Origin: CAG-492 sp035388585
GTDB lineage: Bacteria > Bacillota > Clostridia > TANB77 > CAG-508
Direction: 5' to 3'
Length of the DNA stretch: 64,000 bases
Assembly: GCA_035388585.1 (NCBI GenBank)
Contig: DAOOQE010000003.1
Span: 1-64,000 of the forward strand
Position 1 is the first letter of the stretch, and the number at the start of each line of letters is the position of its first letter. Below the pieces are notes generated by a model. That model did no database searches. It saw nothing but the letters and a program-made list of their open reading frames with translations, and was not told the origin of the DNA. This document shows positions 56,130 to 64,000 of this stretch, piece after piece. The position numbers and the translations under genes were made by a program.

Positions 56130-58166
56130 TCATATATTTTGCACTTTATCAACTATTTCAAATGAAACCCTTCTTAATTCTTTATTTGCTTCAATAACTT
56201 TAATTTTTACTTTATCTCCTATTTTATAAACCTTTTTTGTTTTCTCTCCAATCAAAGTTTTTCTTGTTTCATTATATTCAAAATATTCTTTTCCTAAGTT
56301 TTCAAATCTAATCAATCCTTCAACTGTATTTTCTAGTTCTACAAATGCTCCAAATGATGTTATATTAGATATAATGCCATCAAACTCTTGTCCAATTTTT
56401 GATTGCATAAATTCTGCTTTTTTTATATCAACACTATCTCTTTCTACCTTTTGAGCTATTTTTTCTCTAATTGAAGAACTTTCTGAATATTTAATAGCTA
56501 GATTTGTATATTTCTCAACATCATTACTTTCCATTAAATAATTTTCATCTAAGTATTTTGATATTATTCTATGAATAAATAAATCAGGATATCTTCTTAT
56601 TGGAGATGTGAAATGACAATAGTATTTGCTCGCAATTCCAAAATGACCTTTATTTTCATTTTCATATCTTGCCACTTTTAGTGTTCTCAAAATTAAATTT
56701 GAAACAACTCTATCTTCTGGTTTACCTTTTACTTGTTCTAAAACTTCTGAAAAGGCTTTTGGATGAATATTCTCTTTACTTGCTTTAATCTTATATCCAA
56801 GATTATATAAAAATTTATTTAACTCATTAATTTTTTCTATATCTGGTTCTTCGTGAACTCTATATATAAAAGGTGCTTCTAACCAATAAAATTTTTCTGC
56901 TACAACCTCATTTGCAAGTAGCATAAATTGCTCAATAATTTCATTTGCAAATGAAACCTCATATTTTTTAACATTAATAGCTATACCATTTTTATCTAAT
57001 ATAATTTTACTTTCTGGAACATCTAAATCTAAGCTTCCCTCTTTCATCCTTTTTGCCTTTAAGATTTTTGCCAATTCTTCCATTGTTTTAAAGTGCTTAG
57101 TATATTTTTTGTATTTTTCAACAATTTGTATTTCATCATTTGTACATTCCTCTTTATTTAATGATTTTAGAATTACAGAAACATCATTATAACTCATTCT
57201 TTCTGTAACTCTTATAATGCTTTTTCTTATATCAGATGAAATAACTTTTCCTTGTGAATCGATTTCCATTATAGCTGAAAGTGATAATCTATCCTCTTTT
57301 GCATTTAAACTACATATTCCATTTGATAATTCTTTTGGTAGCATTGGAATAACTCTGTCCATCATATATACACTTGTTCCTCTTATTATTGCCTCATTAT
57401 CTAAATCTGACCCTTCCTTAACATACGCACTTACATCTGCTATATGAACACCTAAAATATATTTTCCCGAATCTGTTTTTTCTATATAGATTGCATCATC
57501 TAAATCTTTAGCATCTTCCCCATCAATAGTAAAAATCTCTTTATCTCTTAAATCAAGTCTATTGCGTGTTTCATTATTGTTAATTATTTTACTTACTTTT
57601 TTTGCTTCACTAATTACTGTATCTGGAAACTCATATGGAAGATTATATTCTTTTACAAGAGAAAGCATATCTACTCCAGACTCATCAGCTTTTCCTATTA
57701 CCTCCAAAATTTCTCCTTCAGGCTTTTTACCTTTTGGGTCATATTTTGTTATTCCTACTAATACTTTGCTTTTGTCAGATGCTCCATTAAATTTACTTTT
57801 TGAGATAAAGATATCTGTTCCAAATTTTCTATCATCTGGCACAACAAAACCAAAATTTTTACTTTTTTGGAATGTCCCTACTAAAGTGTTTTTCTCATGT
57901 TTAACTATTTCAATTATTTTACCTTCTCTATGAAGATTTTCCTTTTCTATTTTATCTTGAATTATAGTTTTATCAGTATTTTTTGTTTTTTCTTTATCAT
58001 TATTTTTATATTCATATACTTTAACTTTAACAATATCTCCATTTAAAGCTTTTTTTGTGTTTATAGAAGATATAAATATTTCTTCATCTTCTCCATCAAT
58101 TTTCACAAATCCAAAACCTTTCGAATTAGCTTTAAATACTCCTTGTAGTTCATGATTATTTTTCAT
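56130..58166 (-). CDS. rnr: Ribonuclease R
   Basis: A 3'-to-5' exoribonuclease that degrades structured RNA and works with tmRNA/SmpB in quality control. It has 678 residues. Two cold-shock domains fill residues 1-160, with an Lys/Glu/Asn-rich insert near 50-85. The RNB catalytic core has TIDGEDAKDLDDAIYIEK (metal aspartates), and a C-terminal S1 domain begins about 590 (GQEFDGIISNITSFGAFVEL). The Lys-rich tail common in E. coli is missing. AAAGGAGAAAAA precedes the ATG. secG lies upstream, separated by a terminator and a 47-bp array. Confidence 0.95.
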   Translation of the reverse strand: MKNNHELQGVFKANSKGFGFVKIDGEDEEIFISSINTKKALNGDIVKVKVYEYKNNDKEKTKNTDKTIIQDKIEKENLHREGKIIEIVKHEKNTLVGTFQKSKNFGFVVPDDRKFGTDIFISKSKFNGASDKSKVLVGITKYDPKGKKPEGEILEVIGKADESGVDMLSLVKEYNLPYEFPDTVISEAKKVSKIINNNETRNRLDLRDKEIFTIDGEDAKDLDDAIYIEKTDSGKYILGVHIADVSAYVKEGSDLDNEAIIRGTSVYMMDRVIPMLPKELSNGICSLNAKEDRLSLSAIMEIDSQGKVISSDIRKSIIRVTERMSYNDVSVILKSLNKEECTNDEIQIVEKYKKYTKHFKTMEELAKILKAKRMKEGSLDLDVPESKIILDKNGIAINVKKYEVSFANEIIEQFMLLANEVVAEKFYWLEAPFIYRVHEEPDIEKINELNKFLYNLGYKIKASKENIHPKAFSEVLEQVKGKPEDRVVSNLILRTLKVARYENENKGHFGIASKYYCHFTSPIRRYPDLFIHRIISKYLDENYLMESNDVEKYTNLAIKYSESSSIREKIAQKVERDSVDIKKAEFMQSKIGQEFDGIISNITSFGAFVELENTVEGLIRFENLGKEYFEYNETRKTLIGEKTKKVYKIGDKVKIKVIEANKELRRVSFEIVDKVQNI

Positions 58167-58450
58167 TTTTTCTCCTTTTTATTTTTATAAAATTATATAC
58201 TTATTATTATTTAGCATTTTAAAATTATTATTATATATATTTTATACTTATAACTATTTAGTATTTTATAATTATTATCATTTATATTTTATACTTATAA
58301 CTATTTTATATTTTATAATTATTAATATTTACTATTTTATAATTATTAATATTTTATAATTTTTATTATCTAATTTCTTATAATAATTATTATCTATTTT
58401 TTTATACTTATTATTATTTAATTTTTTATAATTATTTGTCATATTATAAA
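58167..58450 (-). repeat. 47-bp AT-rich tandem array upstream of rnr
   Basis: ACTTAT(T/A)A units begin at 58199, 58246 and 58293 with an exact 47-base period, then continue in eroded form (ACTTATTATTATTTAA again near 58406). TTTTATAATTATTA recurs throughout. The rnr promoter must lie inside or just beyond this array. Confidence 0.8.
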
Positions 58451-58456
58451 TAAAAA

Positions 58457-58502
58457 GAGCAAATCAAATACTTTAGAATAAATAAAGTATTGTAATTTGC
58501 TC
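58457..58502 (-). terminator. Terminator of secG
   Basis: GAGCAAAT pairs with ATTTGCTC, with AATACTTTA/TAAAGTATT stacked inside; on the minus strand it is followed by TTTTTATTT. Confidence 0.88.
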
Positions 58503-58523
58503 AAGTATTAATTTATATTTTAC

Positions 58524-58772
58524 CTATATTACATATAAAATTCCTAAAACTATTGAACCAATTATAAAAGCTATTGCTAATGTAACAGTTAATTTTTTTA
58601 ATTTTCCTTTAGTTGTTCTACCTTTATTTTTTTCATAAAAATTATTAGTAGATGATCCTGTAATTGTTTCAGACGCTCCAGAAGCATCTTTAGTTTGTAT
58701 TGTTGCAACTACTATTAATGCAAAACATATTAATATATAAATTACTAATACTATATTTTTTATTATTTCCAT
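58524..58772 (-). CDS. secG: Preprotein translocase subunit SecG
   Basis: A small SecYEG component of 82 residues with two membrane helices (about 4-23 and 59-79). Between them lies the family's cytoplasmic loop: TIQTKDASGASETITGSSTNNFYEKNKGRTTKGKL is interrupted by no other feature. The loop pattern A-S-(G)-x-I-x-G fits SecG. The start at 58772 is chosen because GGAGAGA is spaced correctly for it. It is usually next to rnr, as here, but a terminator separates them. Confidence 0.9.
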   Translation of the reverse strand: MEIIKNIVLVIYILICFALIVVATIQTKDASGASETITGSSTNNFYEKNKGRTTKGKLKKLTVTLAIAFIIGSIVLGILYVI

Positions 58773-58992
58773 TATAACTCTCTCCATTCCTTAGCTATTT
58801 ACTTTGTAATTCTAACATAGTTTTTTTAAAATTGCAACATATTATCAAACTAAATGTATATTACCATTTGTTCTATATAGTATTGTGTTAACTTATTTTA
58901 AAAATTATTTTTTTAATATGCATTTTTTATCTTTAAAATAAACTATATTGGACATTTTAAATTTAAAAGCTTATAAGCTGAAAATTTTATCT

Positions 58993-60312
58993 TTAGGCTG
59001 TTTCTGTTTTCTTATTTGTTGTAGTTCTTTTTGGTTTACTTGTAGTATTATTAATTACTTCTTTTTTATTGTTGTTTATAATAATTTTCGGTGGTTCTTT
59101 ATTTTCAACAGTTTGCTTAGTAATAATACATTTTTCTATCTTAGGATTAGAAGGAATATCAAACATTATATCTCTCATTATATCCTCTATAATTGATCTT
59201 AAGCCTCTTGCACCAGTTTTTCTTTGTATAGCCTTATCAACTATTATTTCTAAAGCTTCTGTTTCAAATTCTAACTCTACATTATCTAATTCAAAAAGTC
59301 TTTGATACTGTTTTACCAATGCATTTTTAGGTTTTGTAACTATATCAATTAATGCTTCTCTATCTAATTCTTCTAAAGTTGCAATTATTGGCAATCTACC
59401 AACAAACTCAGGAATCAATCCAAACTTTAATAAATCCTGTGGTAATAATTCTTTAAACATTTTATATTTATCAGCACTTTTTGCACTTTCTATTTGTGCT
59501 CCAAAACCAATCGATTTCTTACCTACTCTGTCTTTAACTAATTTTTCTAATCCTTCAAATGCACCCCCACAAATAAATAATATATTTGATGTATTTATTT
59601 GCAAAAATTCTTGATGAGGATGTTTTCTTCCACCTTGTGGTGGCACAGATGCAACTGTTCCTTCAACAATTTTCAATAAAGCTTGTTGTACCCCTTCTCC
59701 ACTCACATCTCTTGTTATTGAAGGATTTTCTGATTTTCTAGTTATTTTATCAATTTCATCAATATATATAATTCCTTTTTCTGCTTTTGAAATATCATAA
59801 TCTGCTGATTGAATTAGTTTTAGTAATATATTTTCTACATCTTCTCCTACATATCCAGCTTCAGTTAATGTTGTTGCATCTGCAATTGCAAATGGAACTT
59901 TTAAAATCCTAGCTAATGTTTGGGCTAACAATGTTTTACCACACCCTGTAGGTCCTAACAATAATACATTACTTTTTTGTATTTCTATATCATCTTTTTT
60001 TGTCTCTGCATTTATCCTTTTATAATGATTATACACTGCTACTGCTAAAGTTTTTTTTGCTTCATCTTGACCAATTACATATGAATCTAATACATCTTTG
60101 ATTTGTACTGGAGTAGGTAGCTCTAATTTTGCTTCTTTTTCGTATGCTAACTCTATATCTTCATACAAATCTTCTTCTATTATACCATTACATACACGTA
60201 TACATTCATCACATATATAAACACCAGGACCAGCTATAATTCTTTCAACAACATCTTGTGTTTTACCACAAAAAGAACATTTAAATCCTTTACTTTGTGA
60301 ATTTTTCGCCAT
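58993..60312 (-). CDS. clpX: ATP-dependent protease ATPase subunit ClpX
   Basis: The unfoldase that feeds substrates to ClpP. It has 439 residues. The N-terminal zinc-binding domain is [20 protein letters not shown] with CDECIRVC; Walker A is [15 protein letters not shown], Walker [12 protein letters not shown], and the IGF loop KKSIGFGA docks ClpP. A basic Thr/Lys/Asn-rich tail of about 25 residues (ending NKKTETA) is unusual and untypical of the family. AAAGGAGAATAATTTAAA precedes the ATG. It follows clpP after a 250-base spacer. Confidence 0.97.
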   Translation of the reverse strand: MAKNSQSKGFKCSFCGKTQDVVERIIAGPGVYICDECIRVCNGIIEEDLYEDIELAYEKEAKLELPTPVQIKDVLDSYVIGQDEAKKTLAVAVYNHYKRINAETKKDDIEIQKSNVLLLGPTGCGKTLLAQTLARILKVPFAIADATTLTEAGYVGEDVENILLKLIQSADYDISKAEKGIIYIDEIDKITRKSENPSITRDVSGEGVQQALLKIVEGTVASVPPQGGRKHPHQEFLQINTSNILFICGGAFEGLEKLVKDRVGKKSIGFGAQIESAKSADKYKMFKELLPQDLLKFGLIPEFVGRLPIIATLEELDREALIDIVTKPKNALVKQYQRLFELDNVELEFETEALEIIVDKAIQRKTGARGLRSIIEDIMRDIMFDIPSNPKIEKCIITKQTVENKEPPKIIINNNKKEVINNTTSKPKRTTTNKKTETA

Positions 60313-60493
60313 TTTAAATTATTCTCCTTTTTAATTTATAATTAATATTTTTTTATATTTTTTATTATTTTTTTATATTATTTATGATTAATAATTATAT
60401 TATTTATAATTTTTTTATTTTTATATACTATATTAATTATATTATTTACACATCATTTTGTTATTGTTTTTCTATTTAATCAGTTAAATTTTA

Positions 60494-60590
60494 TTCTTTT
60501 TTCAACAATTACATTTAAGAAATAAAATTTTATTCTTTTTCAATAATTACATTTAATAAATAAAATTAAATTCTTTTTTCCATAATTCCA
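60494..60590 (-). repeat. 38-39 bp tandem repeat of the clpP 3' end
   Basis: On the plus strand TTCTTTTT(T)C followed by (A/C)A(C/T)AATT starts at 60494, 60533 and 60571. The 60571 copy is the end of clpP with its TAA stop (60566-60568); the other two lie downstream, with stop-like TAA triplets in matching places. Spacings are 39 and 38 bases, differing by one T. Confidence 0.88.
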
Positions 60591-61171
60591 TCTATTAATC
60601 CATATTTTAGAGCTTCTTCAGCAGTCATATAATTATCTCTTTCAGTATCTTTATTAATTACATCCATTGATTGACCAGTTCTATCACTTAATAATTTATT
60701 TAATTTCTCTCTTGTCTTTACTAAATGATCGGCATGAATTTTTATTTCTGTAGCTTGCCCTGAAAGACCCCCACCTGCTATTAAAGGTTGGTGAATTAAA
60801 ATTTCTGCGTTTGGAGTAGCATATCTTTTACCTTTTTCTCCTGAAGCTAATAATACTGCACCCATACTTGCTGCCATTCCTATACATATAGTTGATACTG
60901 GACATTTTATATAATTCATTGTATCTACTATACCCATACCAGCTGTAATTGATCCTCCTGGACTATTAATATATAAAAATATTTCTTTATCAGGATCTTC
61001 AGATTCTAAAAATAATAATTGTGCAATTACTAAATTAGCAGATACTTGGTTAACATCTTCCCCTAAAAATATAATTCTGTCTTTTAATAATCTTGAAAAA
61101 ATATCATAAGATCTTTCTCCTTTTGAAGTTTGTTCTATTACATATGGAACTAAACTATTTCTTTCTAACAT
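60566..61171 (-). CDS. clpP: ATP-dependent Clp protease proteolytic subunit
   Basis: The barrel-shaped serine protease partner of ClpX. It has 201 residues from the chosen start. The nucleophile is S102 ([13 protein letters not shown]), the histidine H127 (ILIHQPL), and the aspartate falls in the DTERD segment; [15 protein letters not shown] forms the oxyanion strand. The start at 61171 is set by AAGGAGGAAATTT. It lies between tig and clpX, the common order. Its 3' end is repeated downstream. Confidence 0.97.
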   Translation of the reverse strand: MLERNSLVPYVIEQTSKGERSYDIFSRLLKDRIIFLGEDVNQVSANLVIAQLLFLESEDPDKEIFLYINSPGGSITAGMGIVDTMNYIKCPVSTICIGMAASMGAVLLASGEKGKRYATPNAEILIHQPLIAGGGLSGQATEIKIHADHLVKTREKLNKLLSDRTGQSMDVINKDTERDNYMTAEEALKYGLIDGIMEKRI

Positions 61172-61400
61172 AAATTTCCTCCTTAATATTATTAACAAAT
61201 TTTTAATAACTTTTAATATTTTAATAAACTACGAATATTTTATACTATTCATTATTTTTTTTCAATCCTTTTGTATAAAACAATCTATATATTTAAATAA
61301 TCAACTTACAATTAACTTACAAAACTGCATTTAAGTTTTTACTTGACGATATATAAATTAACAAATCTAAAATTAAAATTAATAATTACACTCCTGTTAA

Positions 61401-61434
61401 AAAATGGACAAAATTAAATTATTTTGTCCATTTT
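61401..61434 (-). terminator. Terminator of tig
   Basis: AAAATGGACAAAAT pairs with ATTTTGTCCATTTT; read on the minus strand a T run follows directly. It separates tig from clpP transcription. Confidence 0.85.
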
Positions 61435-61445
61435 GTACTTCATTA

Positions 61446-62735
61446 TTATTTTATTTTTGCATTATCAACAATAAATGTTATTGCTTTTTCTGATTTCATA
61501 CTATCTTTTATGTAATTCTTTAAATTATCATTTTCTAATAATTCTTTACTATCTTTACCATAAGTTTTTGCCATTTCATTAATTTTTTCATTAATTTCTT
61601 CAGTAGTAGCTTCTAATTTTTCAGCTTCTACTATTGCTTCTAGTACCATTCTAACTTTAACTGATCTTTGTGCTTGTTCAAAATATTCTTGTCTTATTTC
61701 CTCTTCTTTTTTACCAATCATTTGTAGATATTGTTCAAGATTCATTCCTTGATATGCTAATTTCGCATCAATATCTTTTAATATATTGTCAATTTCAGTT
61801 TCAATCATTCCTGAAGGTATTTCTACATCAACTAAATCGCAAACAGTTTTTATAGCTTCTTCCTCTATTTCATATTTAGCTTTATTTTTATTTTCTTCTT
61901 CTAGTTTTTCTTTTATACTATTTTTTAGTTCTTCTAATGTTTCAAATTCGCTTACATCTTTTGCAAATTCATCATCTAGAACAGGTAATTCTTTTCTTTT
62001 AATTTCATTTACTTTAACTTTAAATATAGCATCTTTTCCAGCTAAATCTTTAGAAAAATATTCTTCTGGAAATTTAACATTTATTTCTTTTTCTTCGTTT
62101 ACTTTCATTCCAATTACTTGTTCTTCAAATCCAGGTATAAATGTTTTACTACCTATTTTCAATTCATGGTTTTCAGCTTTTCCACCATCAAATGCTACTC
62201 CATCAACAAATCCTTCAAAATCTATAACAGTTATATCATTTTCTTTAACTTTAACTCTTCCATCTTCTACACTTACTAATCTTGAATTTTTTTCAGACAT
62301 ATTTTCTAATTCTTTTTCTATGTCAGATTTGCTAACGTTATACACTATTTTTTTAAGTTCTATACCCTTATATTTACCTAATTTAATTTCTGGTTTTGTT
62401 TGAATAATAGCAGTAAATATTAAGTCCTTACCTTTTTCTATTTGTGTTATATCAATTTCAGGTTTACTTACTGATTCTATATTATTATCTTTTAATTCTT
62501 TTTCGAAAATTTCTGGAACTATTTCATTAAAAGTATCTTCATAAAAAATTTGTGCTCCATACATTTTTTCTACTTTAGCCATAGGTGCTTTCCCTTTTCT
62601 AAATCCAGGTATTGTAAAGTAATTAGCAGTTTTAGCATATACTTTTTTCATTCCTTCATCAAATTTTTCTGCTCCTACTGTAAAAGTTAATTTTAATTCA
62701 TTCTTATTTTCTGTGTTTTCTATTTTAATACTCAT
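61446..62735 (-). CDS. tig: Trigger factor
   Basis: The ribosome-bound chaperone and prolyl isomerase. It has 429 residues. The N-terminal ribosome-binding domain carries the loop GFRKGKAPMAKVEK, the FKBP-like domain spans about 150-245 (NDITVIDFEGFVDGVAFDGG; FIPGFEEQVIGM), and the rest is the helical chaperone domain. GAAAGGATGTATGTAAA precedes the ATG. It heads the tig, clpP, clpX set but has its own promoter and terminator. Confidence 0.96.
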   Translation of the reverse strand: MSIKIENTENKNELKLTFTVGAEKFDEGMKKVYAKTANYFTIPGFRKGKAPMAKVEKMYGAQIFYEDTFNEIVPEIFEKELKDNNIESVSKPEIDITQIEKGKDLIFTAIIQTKPEIKLGKYKGIELKKIVYNVSKSDIEKELENMSEKNSRLVSVEDGRVKVKENDITVIDFEGFVDGVAFDGGKAENHELKIGSKTFIPGFEEQVIGMKVNEEKEINVKFPEEYFSKDLAGKDAIFKVKVNEIKRKELPVLDDEFAKDVSEFETLEELKNSIKEKLEEENKNKAKYEIEEEAIKTVCDLVDVEIPSGMIETEIDNILKDIDAKLAYQGMNLEQYLQMIGKKEEEIRQEYFEQAQRSVKVRMVLEAIVEAEKLEATTEEINEKINEMAKTYGKDSKELLENDNLKNYIKDSMKSEKAITFIVDNAKIK

Positions 62736-62810
62736 TTTACATACATCCTTTCATTTCGCTGAATCTTATATTTAACATAACTATTTTACACTAACTAAAA
62801 TAGCTTTCTT

Positions 62811-62838
62811 ATTATATCACAATTTGTTCATTTTGCAA
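62811..62838 (-). promoter_or_regulatory. Promoter of tig
   Basis: On the minus strand TTGCAA (62838-62833), 16 bases, TATAAT (62816-62811) with an extended -10 TG. Confidence 0.7.
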
Positions 62839-63028
62839 TACTTTTTATGTGTTTTACAATAACTTTTAGATATATTATCTTAAATATTGCTTTAAATGTT
62901 GCATTCTCTCATACAACCTGAATTTAAATTACAAAGTTCATTTAACTTTTTACTTAACAAACTTCTAAAGATATAAACCATATTTTTAAATTTTGTAGCA
63001 GTAATTATATAAGCCTAACAATACTTAA

Positions 63029-63736
63029 TTATAATATTTTATACGGATTAAAATCTAAAAAATCAGCACTAATCAATTTCATATTAATACCTTCAATATT
63101 TCCATCCAAACATTCTTTATGTGAATTTCCATGCAAATGTCCATAAAAACAATCTTTCACATTAAAGTCCTTCATAGTTTTTATAAACAAAGTCTTATTT
63201 GTTTCTACTTTTTCATTTGATAAATATGGAGGATAATGCATACAAACTATTATTTTTTTATCTGTACCATGTTTTGTAATCCCATCAACCAATGATAATT
63301 TTAATCTATCATTTTCTCTATTTATCATTTTATTACTATTTTCAGATTCTAAAAAAGTCCAACCTCTAGTACCGCATATAATTATATTATCATAAATTAT
63401 TGAATTATTTTGTATAAAATCTATATTTTTAAAATTGTTTTCATCTAAAAACTTTTTCATGCTTTTTAGTGTTGTCCACCAATAATCATGATTTCCTTTT
63501 ATCAAAACCTTTTTCCCTGGTAAATCATTTAAAAATTTAAAATCTTCATATGTATCCTTTAAATGCATAGCCCAAGAAAAATCTCCTGGAATAACTACTA
63601 AATCATGTTCTTTCACATTTTTTTTCCAATTTTGTTTAATTTTTTCTGAATGATTATTCCATTTCTCACCAAAAATATTCATTGGTTTATTTTCATTAAA
63701 TGAAAGATGCAAATCTGCAATTATAAATATTGACAT
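63029..63736 (-). CDS. Metallophosphoesterase
   Basis: A 235-residue calcineurin-like enzyme. Metal-binding motifs run in order: IADLHLS (D-x-H) near residue 7, GDFSWAMH (GD), KGNHDYWW (GNHD), CMHYPPY and the final GHLHGNSH (GHxH). Relatives are annotated as serine/threonine phosphatases or nucleotide hydrolases; the substrate is not known. GGAGGAAAGCTTAT precedes the ATG. It starts 53 bases after tsaD on the same strand and is probably cotranscribed. Confidence 0.92.
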   Translation of the reverse strand: MSIFIIADLHLSFNENKPMNIFGEKWNNHSEKIKQNWKKNVKEHDLVVIPGDFSWAMHLKDTYEDFKFLNDLPGKKVLIKGNHDYWWTTLKSMKKFLDENNFKNIDFIQNNSIIYDNIIICGTRGWTFLESENSNKMINRENDRLKLSLVDGITKHGTDKKIIVCMHYPPYLSNEKVETNKTLFIKTMKDFNVKDCFYGHLHGNSHKECLDGNIEGINMKLISADFLDFNPYKIL

Positions 63737-63789
63737 ATAAGCTTTCCTCCTAAACTTTTTTTAGAAATAAATCTACAATATCAAAATAT

Positions 63790-64000
63790 TTATTCATCAA
63801 ATTTCAAATTTGGTACTGCATTTAAATCTAAGTTTGCAAATTTTTTATTTATAAAGTTGTAATATCCTGCTGAAGCAATCATTGCAGCATTATCTGTACA
63901 TAAAACTAATTCAGGATAATAAATTTGTAGATTTTCTCTTTCCCCTAGCTCTGTAAATCTTTCTCTTATATAACTATTTGCTGAAACACCTCCAGCAAGA
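63790..64000 (-). CDS. tsaD: tRNA threonylcarbamoyladenosine synthase subunit TsaD, C-terminal part
   Basis: The gene runs off the right edge; 69 codons and the stop are visible. The segment begins LAGGVSANSYIRERF, the conserved substrate-site motif of the Kae1/TsaD family. It continues with YYPELVLCTDNAAMIASAGYY, the metal and nucleotide site with the invariant Asp and Asn. TsaD transfers the threonylcarbamoyl group to A37 of tRNAs reading ANN codons. The short C-terminal tail ends KFDE. Confidence 0.95.
   Translation of the reverse strand, partial: LAGGVSANSYIRERFTELGERENLQIYYPELVLCTDNAAMIASAGYYNFINKKFANLDLNAVPNLKFDE

Noticed and set aside
61786..62403. Plus-strand 205-codon Ser/Phe-rich open frame
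   Set aside because: It is antisense to trigger factor, whose domains are intact; the Ser/Phe bias is the reverse complement of Glu/Lys-rich coding sequence.

Overview
The window comes from a very AT-rich, low-GC Gram-positive chromosome. Clostridia are the best guess: short-form pta followed by ackA, rnpB, rho with prfB, and tig-clpP-clpX, with strong GGAGG-type Shine-Dalgarno sites and frequent GTG/TTG starts. A host-associated or uncultured lineage is possible but cannot be shown here. No phage, insertion sequence, CRISPR array, tRNA or rRNA was found. Almost everything is housekeeping and most genes lie on the minus strand.

Layout. 0-7.4 kb: RNase P RNA, an RluA pseudouridine synthase, a Qnr-like pentapeptide protein directly before pta-ackA, a membrane-anchored GH25 muramidase and a Xer-type recombinase. 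7.4-16 kb: a structured non-coding block, a Y-family polymerase with a YolD partner, rho, a DivIC/FtsL-like protein, prfB, a CPBP protease and an HD hydrolase. 16-27.3 kb: secA, uvrA, uvrB, ispH and ispG. 27.6-33 kb: a small surface protein, smpB, class II aldolase, a GH73-like hydrolase and an ABC exporter. 33-41.5 kb: a plus-strand envelope cluster (phosphodiester glycosidase, anchored protein, GT2-GtrA), a VTT protein, a radical SAM/SPASM enzyme with two tiny ORFs, CorA and a GT39 transferase. 41.7-52 kb: a U32 (RlhA-like) protein, a paralogous pair of anchored proteins flanking a uridine-kinase-like enzyme and an RNHCP protein, then miaB-mutS. 52-64 kb: rpmE, an unlisted 54-residue membrane protein, a frameshifted lipoprotein, hisS, an unrecognised 427-residue protein, rnr, secG, clpX, clpP, tig, a metallophosphoesterase and the 3' end of tsaD.

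Functional grouping: DNA repair and mutagenesis (uvrAB, mutS, Y-polymerase/YolD, Xer); protein quality control (trigger factor, ClpXP, smpB, RNase R); translation (prfB, hisS, rpmE, miaB, rluA, tsaD); acetate energy metabolism (pta-ackA); isoprenoid precursors by the MEP route (ispG-ispH); cell wall and surface.

The most unusual signal is not a gene. At five separate genes (Qnr-like, ackA, aldolase, GT39, clpP) the last codons, the stop codon and about 30 following bases are tandemly repeated one to four times downstream, with periods of 38-44 bp where the repeats are clear. Other spacers carry similar 30-49 bp arrays, and ispH carries a 24-bp in-frame minisatellite. Start sites were moved to internal codons for several genes where the Shine-Dalgarno position demanded it; the entries say so.
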